DNA from: JAOUEA01 sp031364965
GTDB taxonomy: Bacteria > Actinomycetota > UBA4738 > HRBIN12
Reading direction: 5' to 3'
DNA: 7,919 nt
NCBI GenBank assembly: GCA_031364965.1
Contig: JANLXF010000049.1
Span: forward strand, 1-7,919
Each line of letters begins with the position of its first letter. The first letter of the stretch is position 1. Made by a program: the position numbers and the translations under genes. Positions 1-4,949 of the stretch are shown here, piece after piece. The notes under the pieces are model-generated. The model was not told where the DNA came from and searched no databases. It saw only the letters and a program-made list of their open reading frames with translations.

Positions 1-1127
1 TCGCGGAAGGCCAGCGGCGCCACTACATCGACCTGGGGCCGTTCGAGGTCGAGCGGAGCCCCTGGTACGTCGCCAAGAAGATCCTGCTCTTCATCCCCGC
101 GATGTTCCTGTTCATCCTCGCGATCCAGCTGATGAAGTCGGGTGCGGCCGCGGTGGGGCCCTCGATCCAGGGGCAGTTCCCGTTCGCGAACGGCTTCTCG
201 ACGCTCGGCACCGGATGGCTGGGCGCGTACTTCGTGCTGTCGGGCTCGCCCGTGGCCGCGACCGCGATCAGCTTGTTCGGGGCGGGCACGATCGACAAGC
301 TCCAGGCGTTCACGATGCTCTCGGGCTCTCGCCTGGGTGCCTCGTTCATCGTCCTCGTCACGGGCTTCCTGTATGCGATGAAACACAAGGACCGGCCGCG
401 GGGCGACTCGATCGGCATCGGTATCCAGGCCATGACGATGACGGCCGTCACGTACATCCCGGGCATGCTGATCGGCTACTCGCTGATCAGGGCGGGAGGA
501 CTCGACGGGCTGAACCTGCACGCGTCGGGCAAGATCGACGCGATCCTCAGCAAGCTCTGGGGCCCGTTCGTCGACCTGGCCGAGGCACACCTGCCCGGCT
601 GGGGCCTCTTCCTCACGGGACTTGGGGTCATCCTGATCTCGTTCAACCTGATCGATCGTGTGCTCCCGAGCGTCAGCAGCGACGCGACCGCCTCGAAGCG
701 CCAGGCGTGGCTGAAGCGGCCGTGGACGATGTTCGCTCTCGGGTGTCTGGTGGCGATGCTCACGCTCTCGGTGTCGGTCGCGCTCACCGTGCTCGTGCCG
801 CTCGCGGCGAAGGGATACGTGAAGCGGGACGAAGCGCTCCCCTACATCATGGGAGCGAACATCACGACGCTCGCCGATACGCTCGTAGTCGCGATGCTCC
901 AGAAGACCCCGGTAGCCGCGCAGATCGTGCTCGCGGAGGCGATCGGCGTCACGATCGTCTCGCTGCTGATCCTCGCCTTCTTCTACAAGCCCGTGAAGAC
1001 CGCCGTGATCGGGCTCGACGACTATCTCGTGGAGAGCAACCGCCGCCTCGCGATCTTCGTCGGGTGTCTGTTCGTGGTGCCGATCGCTCTCCTGCTGAGC
1101 GGCCTGATCTACTCCCCGCTGGGGTAG
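1..1127 (+). CDS. Na/Pi-cotransporter-fold membrane protein, 5' end cut by the window
   Basis: This is a polytopic inner-membrane protein resembling the Na+/phosphate cotransporter family (PF02690, NptA-like), which moves phosphate or another anion with sodium. The frame is open from base 3, giving 374 visible residues, and the true start lies upstream of the window. The first ~25 residues are hydrophilic (ending ERSPWYVAKK) and then hydrophobic segments follow. The family's inverted repeat is visible: one half has LSGSPVAATAIS followed by LSGSRLGAS, the other has LSVSVALTVL followed by YIMGANITTLADT. The GANITT block is typical of the family. The QSSS element expected in each half is replaced by SGSP and SVSV, so the substrate may not be phosphate. 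The gene ends with TAG, followed by a 151-nt gap. The membrane topology is clear, the family call is good and the substrate is uncertain. Confidence 0.75.
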   Translation, partial: AEGQRRHYIDLGPFEVERSPWYVAKKILLFIPAMFLFILAIQLMKSGAAAVGPSIQGQFPFANGFSTLGTGWLGAYFVLSGSPVAATAISLFGAGTIDKLQAFTMLSGSRLGASFIVLVTGFLYAMKHKDRPRGDSIGIGIQAMTMTAVTYIPGMLIGYSLIRAGGLDGLNLHASGKIDAILSKLWGPFVDLAEAHLPGWGLFLTGLGVILISFNLIDRVLPSVSSDATASKRQAWLKRPWTMFALGCLVAMLTLSVSVALTVLVPLAAKGYVKRDEALPYIMGANITTLADTLVVAMLQKTPVAAQIVLAEAIGVTIVSLLILAFFYKPVKTAVIGLDDYLVESNRRLAIFVGCLFVVPIALLLSGLIYSPLG

Positions 1128-1179
1128 AGGCGGTTCGGACCTGCAGGTATCGGCGGTGCGCGTCCGGGGCGGCAAGCGT

Positions 1180-1188
1180 TGGTACTAT
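1180..1188 (+). promoter_or_regulatory. Candidate extended -10 promoter for the yezD-ABC operon
   Basis: The sequence TGGTACTAT contains a TGN extension followed by TACTAT, a 4/6 match to the -10 consensus. No convincing -35 box is visible 16-18 bp upstream, which is tolerated by extended -10 promoters. It would start transcription near 1195 and give a leader of about 84 nt before the GTG at 1279. This is inference from pattern only. Confidence 0.35.
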
Positions 1189-1203
1189 CGCCGACGGAGC
1201 TGA

Positions 1204-1268
1204 CCAGACACACTGGAGGCCGCGAACCGGTGCCCGCACCGTGCCGCGGCCCTTTCCATCTGTGGAGG
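1204..1268 (+). promoter_or_regulatory. Structured 5' leader with hairpin covering the ribosome-binding site
   Basis: Three stacked potential hairpins fill the leader. First, CCAG 1204-1207 pairs with CTGG 1213-1216 around ACACA. Second, GGCCGCG 1218-1224 pairs perfectly with CGCGGCC 1245-1251, and inside it CGGTG 1228-1232 pairs with CACCG 1237-1241, separated by a 3x3 internal loop. Third, TCCA 1255-1258 pairs with TGGA 1263-1266 and extends by two T.G pairs over the GGAGG ribosome-binding site at 1264-1268. No poly-U tract follows, so this does not look like a factor-independent terminator. It could be a translational control element or an unrecognised riboswitch; I could not match it to a named RNA family. 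Confidence 0.4.
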
Positions 1269-1278
1269 ACGAAGACCC

Positions 1279-1485
1279 GTGGCCGATCGACCAGCACCGA
1301 CCCCCGGCGGACAGACGCCGAGTGAGGTCGACGCCCACCTCGCCGGTCTCACGGACGACGAGCGCGAGGTGCTCGCGAAGGTCGCCGATATCGTTCGCAA
1401 GATCCAGTTCGGCACCGTCGTGCTCGTGATCCAGGACGGCAAGGTCGTACAGATCGAGATGGCGGAAAAGTTCAGGCTCCGATGA
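1279..1485 (+). CDS. YezD family (DUF2292) small protein, OscA-like
   Basis: A 68-residue protein whose C-terminal ~40 residues carry the DUF2292/YezD pattern: a short helix (EREVLAKVADIVRKI) followed by FGTVVLVIQDGKVVQIE and a basic end (EKFRLR). The N-terminal 25 residues are Pro/Ala-rich and probably disordered. The molecular activity of the family is unknown. Its Pseudomonas member OscA is linked to sulfur starvation, and relatives often sit beside sulfate or sulfonate uptake genes, which fits the ABC genes directly downstream. The start is GTG at 1279, chosen because GGAGG at 1264-1268 lies 10 nt upstream. The stop codon overlaps the ATPase start in an ATGA arrangement at 1482-1485, so translation is probably coupled. 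The family call is confident; the sulfur role is inferred. Confidence 0.85.
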   Translation: MADRPAPTPGGQTPSEVDAHLAGLTDDEREVLAKVADIVRKIQFGTVVLVIQDGKVVQIEMAEKFRLR

Positions 1486-2327
1486 GCGGGGTGATGCAGC
1501 TCGAGCCGGGCACGGCCGCCGTCGCGCCCGCGAAGTTCTCGGTCCGCGACCTCGTGAAGACGCGGGTTCGCGGGGCGGGCAGCGGCGACGGCGAATCGTT
1601 CGTCGCCGTCGATCACGTGACCTTCGACGTGCGCCGCGGCGAGTTCCTCTGCGTGCTCGGTCCCTCGGGGTGCGGCAAGACGTCGATCCTGCACATCCTC
1701 GCCGGCCTGGACGAGCCCACCAGCGGCGAGGCGCTCCTCGACGGGCGCCCGATCACCGGCCCCGGCCCGGACCGGGCCGTGCTCTTCCAGGAGCCAGCGC
1801 TGTTTCCGTGGCTGAGCGTCGCCGGCAACGTCGAGCTCGCACTCCGGCTGATCGGTGTGCCCGAGGCTGAACGGCGCGACCGAGCGATGCACTGGCTCGA
1901 GAACGTGCATCTCGGGAAGTTCGCCGACGCACAGCCGCACGAGCTGTCGGCGGGGATGCGGCAGCGCGCGGCGCTTGCGCGGGCCCTCGCGGCCGAGCCC
2001 GACGTGCTCCTGGGCGACGAGCCCTTCGGCGCGCTCGACGCACAGGCCCGCGAGCTGCTCCAGGACGAGGTCCAGCGCGTGTGGGCCGAGCGCGAGGGAC
2101 ACGCGACGTTCGTCTTCGTGACCCACAACGTGCGGGAGGCGGCGTTGCTGGCGGACCGCGTCCTGGTCATGTCCGCGGCGCCCGGCCGGCTGCTCGAGGA
2201 GGTCCGGATCAGCTCGCCGCGCCCGCGGGCGCTCGACGACGTGCTCGTGGCGCGGGTCGTCTCCGAGATCCACGAACAGCTGATGCGGGAGGTGGACAAG
2301 GGTGTCGCGCATGAGATGGATCTTTAG
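1482..2327 (+). CDS. ABC transporter ATP-binding protein, nitrate/sulfonate/taurine class
   Basis: This is the cytoplasmic ATPase of an importer, 281 residues, resembling SsuB, TauB and NrtD. All motifs are in order: Walker A GPSGCGKTS at residues 60-68, Q-loop Gln103 in LFQEPALFPWLSV, signature LSAGMRQR from residue 155, Walker B VLLGDEPFGALD from residue 175 and H-loop His215 in VFVTHNVREA. The signature has Ala where most relatives have Gly (LSGGM), and Walker B has Gly before the DE; both are mild variants and the catalytic Lys, Asp, Glu and His are kept. The ATG overlaps the yezD stop by 4 nt. A second in-frame ATG at 1494 is possible. The 3' end overlaps the permease gene by 26 nt. Sulfonate or another organosulfur substrate is favoured by the yezD neighbour, but nitrate or pyrimidine-precursor importers share this fold. 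Confidence 0.92.
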   Translation: MSGVMQLEPGTAAVAPAKFSVRDLVKTRVRGAGSGDGESFVAVDHVTFDVRRGEFLCVLGPSGCGKTSILHILAGLDEPTSGEALLDGRPITGPGPDRAVLFQEPALFPWLSVAGNVELALRLIGVPEAERRDRAMHWLENVHLGKFADAQPHELSAGMRQRAALARALAAEPDVLLGDEPFGALDAQARELLQDEVQRVWAEREGHATFVFVTHNVREAALLADRVLVMSAAPGRLLEEVRISSPRPRALDDVLVARVVSEIHEQLMREVDKGVAHEMDL

Positions 2328-3081
2328 GGAGCTCGGCCCGCCGCTTGCCGGCATCGCCGGCTCGATCCTCGCGTGGGCGATCGTCGCATCGCTGACCTCG
2401 TCGTCCGCGATCCCCTCGCCGCTCGCGGTCTGGGAGAGGTTCGTCGCCGGAATGCGCGACGGCACGATCCCCGACGCCGCGGCGAAAACCATGATCCGAC
2501 TCGCCTTCTCGTTCGCCGCGGCGATCGTGATCGGCACGGCGATCGGGATCGGGCTCGCGCTGAACGAGTTCGCCCGGCGCTCGGTCCGCCCGCTCATCGT
2601 GGCCCTGCAGATCACGCCCTTCATCGCGTGGCTCCCCATCGCGGTGGTCTGGTTCGGCGCGACGGAGCGCGCCGTGGTCTTCGTCACGATCGTCGGCGCA
2701 TTCCCCTCGATGACGCTCGCCACGATGGCCGCGATGCGCCAGGTCCCGCCGCTCTACCGGCGCGCCGGGCGCACCCTGGGCGCCGAAGGCTGGACCCTGT
2801 ACCGGCGCGTCATCTTCCCCGCGGCGCTTCCCGGGTTCATGATCGGCCTGCAGCAGGCCTGGGGCTTTGCCTGGAAGGCGTTGATGGCGGCCGAGCTGCT
2901 CGTCGCCGCCGCCGGTGCCGCCGGTCTCGGGCGCCTGCTGGCGGGAGCGCAGAACGACGTAGCGACGCTGTTGGCAGCGCTCGCGGTGATCGTCGCGATC
3001 GGGGTATCCGTCGACTACCTCGTGTTCGGCCGCCTTGATCGACGTATCAAACGCCGGCGCGGCCTGCTCACCACCGACTGA
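2302..3081 (+). CDS. ABC transporter permease, SsuC/TauC/NrtB type
   Basis: A 259-residue inner-membrane subunit of a binding-protein-dependent importer. About six hydrophobic segments are visible, roughly residues 12-31, 66-88, 97-118, 122-142, 185-205 and 222-246. The cytoplasmic EAA loop that docks on the ATPase spans about residues 154-180 (RAGRTLGAEGW followed by RRVIFPAALPGF). The IPSPLAVWERF segment after the first helix is typical of the nitrate/sulfonate/taurine permeases. GTG at 2302 is chosen because GGGAGGT at 2287-2293 lies about 9 nt upstream; the in-frame ATG at 2311 would be too far away. It overlaps the ATPase gene by 26 nt, so the two subunits are surely co-produced. The C-terminus is strongly basic (RRIKRRR). 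No substrate-binding protein follows: the next gene is on the opposite strand. Confidence 0.92.
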   Translation: MSRMRWIFRELGPPLAGIAGSILAWAIVASLTSSSAIPSPLAVWERFVAGMRDGTIPDAAAKTMIRLAFSFAAAIVIGTAIGIGLALNEFARRSVRPLIVALQITPFIAWLPIAVVWFGATERAVVFVTIVGAFPSMTLATMAAMRQVPPLYRRAGRTLGAEGWTLYRRVIFPAALPGFMIGLQQAWGFAWKALMAAELLVAAAGAAGLGRLLAGAQNDVATLLAALAVIVAIGVSVDYLVFGRLDRRIKRRRGLLTTD

Positions 3082-3082
3082 C

Positions 3083-3096
3083 CCGGCGCGAGCCGG
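3083..3096. terminator. Small GC hairpin between convergent operons
   Basis: CCGGC 3083-3087 pairs with GCCGG 3092-3096 around GCGA, a GNRA-type tetraloop on the plus strand. It lies in the 25-nt gap between the permease stop (3081) and the dodecin stop (3107), where a shared terminator would be expected. There is no T-tract on either side, so it may only stabilise 3' ends or work with Rho. Confidence 0.35.
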
Positions 3097-3106
3097 AGCA
3101 CAGTCC

Positions 3107-3313
3107 CTATGCCGTCTCGATCCGGAACCGGATCCGCACGTGGGTGTGGTACTCGACGATCTCGCTCCCTTCGACCTTGGCGCTCGTCTCCAGGATGTCC
3201 ATGCCGTCGATGCCGCGGATCGTCTTGGCCGCCTCGGCGAGCGCCTGTTGCGCCGCATCGCGCCACGACTCCCCCGAGACGCCCACCAGATCGATCGTCT
3301 TGATGACTCCCAT
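3107..3313 (-). CDS. Dodecin family protein, lacking the usual flavin-binding residues
   Basis: A 68-residue protein with the dodecin (PF07311) layout: a first strand (MGVIKTIDLVGVSGESW), a helix (RDAAQQALAEAAKTIRGI), then two strands (DGMDILETSAKVEGSEIV and EYHTHVRIRFRIE). Dodecins form hollow dodecamers that bind flavins, or in one subgroup calcium. In the flavin dodecins I can recall (Halobacterium, Thermus, Mycobacterium), a Trp sits at the residue matching Gly37 and a Gln at the residue matching His56; neither is present here, so flavin binding is doubtful. ATG at 3311-3313 is preceded by AAGGAGG at 3320-3326, 6 nt away and inside the end of the upstream aldolase gene, from which it is separated by only 2 nt. 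It is therefore the last gene of the minus-strand operon. A longer open frame upstream exists but is antisense-type shadow. Confidence 0.88.
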   Translation of the reverse strand: MGVIKTIDLVGVSGESWRDAAQQALAEAAKTIRGIDGMDILETSAKVEGSEIVEYHTHVRIRFRIETA

Positions 3314-3315
3314 CG

Positions 3316-4221
3316 CTAGCCTCCTTCGTACACACCGATGAACCGCAGGAAGTTCTTGGCGATCTGGGCGGTGGTCTCCGCCCGAGGCATCGCGCCGTCG
3401 ACGAAGAACTTCAGGGGGTTCCACCAGATCGACCTGCCGATCGCGAAGCCGAGGTACCCGGGGACGTCGCGGGCGGCGCGGAGCCACGCGTCGACCGCCG
3501 CGTCGTCGGCGCCGCGGCCGAGCAGGACGCAGCCCACGTGGTCCCGGCCCGCCATGCGGCACTGCTCGGCGATCATCGCGCAATCCTCGGGCTCGTCGAC
3601 GCCCTCGATCTTCCAGACGTCCGCCTCGACCCCGCTCTCCTGCAGCTCGGCGATCGCCACCCGCATGAGCGCCGGCCGCACCTCTCGATCGAACCGCACC
3701 GCGTCGTGCTCGACCGTCTCGAGTTGGTGAGGTTCGGCCGGTACCAACAGCTCGAACAGCAGGCGCCGGTCGGTCGAGTGCAGCCAATCGGCCAGCTCCT
3801 TCAGCTTCGCCGCCTGCCGGGCGTTCACCGCGCCGTCGCCCTCGGGGTTGTAGCGAACGAGGACCTTGGCGAACGTCGGGTCGAACGACGCGATGTGCGC
3901 CGCGTACTCGGTCCCGTACTCGAAGTCGAACTCGTCTTGGCCCGAGCGCTCGACGGGCATCGAGAGCGGCACGCCCATGGCGCCCGCCTTCTGCGCAACC
4001 TCGGTCCCGAACTGCTCGTCGACCAGGATGCCTGCCGCCGCCGGATCGGCCCCGGCCTCCAGGGCGGCAAGCATCCCGTCGAAGATCACCTGCTTCGCAT
4101 CGATGATGCGTCGGGCGTCCTCGGGCCCGGGCATCCCCTCGATCCCGAAGAACCGCTTCTGGAAGGACCCACGGTGGTCGAACGCGAGGATGTAGAGCTT
4201 CCCGTCGTAGCCGAGCGTCAT
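3316..4221 (-). CDS. DUF2090 aldolase-like protein (5-keto-2-deoxygluconate-6-P aldolase domain)
   Basis: A 301-residue cytosolic protein matching the DUF2090 domain (PF09863). In proteobacteria this domain forms the C-terminal half of bifunctional IolC proteins, where it is assigned cleavage of 2-deoxy-5-keto-gluconate 6-phosphate in inositol breakdown. Here it stands alone without the kinase half. Visible blocks are the opening LYILAFDHRGSFQKRFFG, ILVDEQFG (65-72), VLVRYNPEGDG (120-130), DVWKIEGVD (201-209) and GFAIGRSIWWNPL (258-270). It is likely a class I TIM-barrel aldolase; Lys204 in WKIEG is the best candidate Schiff-base lysine and Lys119 the alternative, by analogy with LacD-type aldolases. 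ATG at 4219-4221 has a GGAAGGGG ribosome-binding site just upstream. It lies 22 nt after the MBL gene and 2 nt before dodecin. No iol gene is visible, so the real substrate is open. Confidence 0.85.
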   Translation of the reverse strand: MTLGYDGKLYILAFDHRGSFQKRFFGIEGMPGPEDARRIIDAKQVIFDGMLAALEAGADPAAAGILVDEQFGTEVAQKAGAMGVPLSMPVERSGQDEFDFEYGTEYAAHIASFDPTFAKVLVRYNPEGDGAVNARQAAKLKELADWLHSTDRRLLFELLVPAEPHQLETVEHDAVRFDREVRPALMRVAIAELQESGVEADVWKIEGVDEPEDCAMIAEQCRMAGRDHVGCVLLGRGADDAAVDAWLRAARDVPGYLGFAIGRSIWWNPLKFFVDGAMPRAETTAQIAKNFLRFIGVYEGG

Positions 4222-4243
4222 GGGACCCCTTCCGGGCGCACCG

Positions 4244-4906
4244 TCATGGTGATGCTACCGGTTCGACCTGCTCGAACGGATCGACCGGGGTCAGCATCTC
4301 CACGGCAACGGGCGCGGCCGCGGCGCCGAACCGCTCGGCATCCGACGGCGTGCCGACCACGAACCCGAAATGCATCGGGACGGCGACGGCCGGCGTCATC
4401 GCTCGGACCAGTTCACCCGCCTCCTCGGGGTTCATCGTGTAGTGGCCGCCGATCGGCACCAGGGCCACGTCGGTTCGGATCGTCTCGAGCTCCGCGAGAT
4501 GGTCGGTGTCGCCCGCGTGGTAGGCCGTGACGGCCCCGAGCTCGATCACGTACCCCACCCAACGGTTCGCCTGCGGGTGGAACGCGAGCGCCTCCTCGCG
4601 AGTGTTGTACGCGGGCACAGTGCTGAAGGACACCCCCGCGAGCTCGTGCGACTCGCCGGGCGCGACCGGCGTGATGTTCCCGGCGAGCTCGGCCGCGACG
4701 TCGTGGGGAGCGGCCACGACGGTGCGGTCGGTGCTGAGCCGCGCGATCTCCCCGGGCTGGAAGTGATCGAAGTGCGCGTGGGTGAGCAAGATCAGATCGG
4801 CCGGCGCCGCGTCCTCGGGCGTGCCCCACGGGTCGATGTACACCGTCCGCTGCCCGTCGGTCCAGCGGAACGCCGACTGCCGGAACCAGGTGAACCCTTC
4901 GAGCAC
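4244..4906 (-). CDS. MBL-fold metallohydrolase (UlaG/YtkL-like)
   Basis: A 220-residue soluble metallo-beta-lactamase-fold hydrolase of the group annotated as metal-dependent hydrolases. Metal ligands are visible: HAHFDH at residues 43-48 (HxHxDH), the HAGDTD block around 130-135 with Asp133, His155 in PIGGHYTMNP and His179 in PMHFG. The opening EGFTWFRQSAFRWTDG then TVYIDPWG is typical of this subgroup, whose substrates are mostly unknown apart from lactones such as UlaG's. The frame is open far upstream, but this is antisense to the MFS gene. GTG at 4904-4906 is chosen because AAGGAGG at 4911-4917 lies 4 nt upstream, a slightly short spacing. It is the first gene of an operon with the DUF2090 aldolase and dodecin, so a phosphosugar or sugar-acid derivative is plausible but unproven. 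Confidence 0.88.
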   Translation of the reverse strand: MLEGFTWFRQSAFRWTDGQRTVYIDPWGTPEDAAPADLILLTHAHFDHFQPGEIARLSTDRTVVAAPHDVAAELAGNITPVAPGESHELAGVSFSTVPAYNTREEALAFHPQANRWVGYVIELGAVTAYHAGDTDHLAELETIRTDVALVPIGGHYTMNPEEAGELVRAMTPAVAVPMHFGFVVGTPSDAERFGAAAAPVAVEMLTPVDPFEQVEPVASP

Positions 4907-4922
4907 ATGCCCTCCTTCTCCG

Positions 4923-4935
4923 TACGGCTGCCGTA
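4923..4935. promoter_or_regulatory. Perfect 13-nt palindrome, candidate operator in divergent promoter
   Basis: TACGGC 4923-4928 and GCCGTA 4930-4935 are exact inverted repeats around one central T. The palindrome sits in the 43-bp gap between the divergent MBL and MFS starts and touches the candidate -10 of the MFS gene. Such a position suits a repressor that controls one or both genes. No regulator gene is in the window. Confidence 0.4.
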
Positions 4936-4939
4936 GTGT
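4934..4939 (+). promoter_or_regulatory. Candidate -10 element of the MFS gene
   Basis: TAGTGT fits the TANNNT core of a -10 box and lies 10 nt before the GTG at 4950, so the transcript would have almost no leader. There is no good -35 box at 4911-4916. The call rests on position as much as on sequence. Confidence 0.3.
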
Positions 4940-4949
4940 GGCAAGCTCC

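Noticed and set aside
1156..1203. Possible 15-residue Arg-rich leader peptide before the yezD operon
   Set aside because: It starts at GTG with no convincing ribosome-binding site, lies partly upstream of the likely transcription start and lacks the Cys or other codon runs expected of an attenuator.
1185..2723. Long minus-strand open frame of 512 codons across the yezD-ABC operon
   Set aside because: It is antisense to two genes with complete ABC motifs, its translation has no recognisable domain, and such frames are common in GC-rich DNA.
3015..3335. Minus-strand open frame of 106 codons overlapping dodecin
   Set aside because: It is in another frame from dodecin and its Arg/Gly-rich product has no family resemblance.
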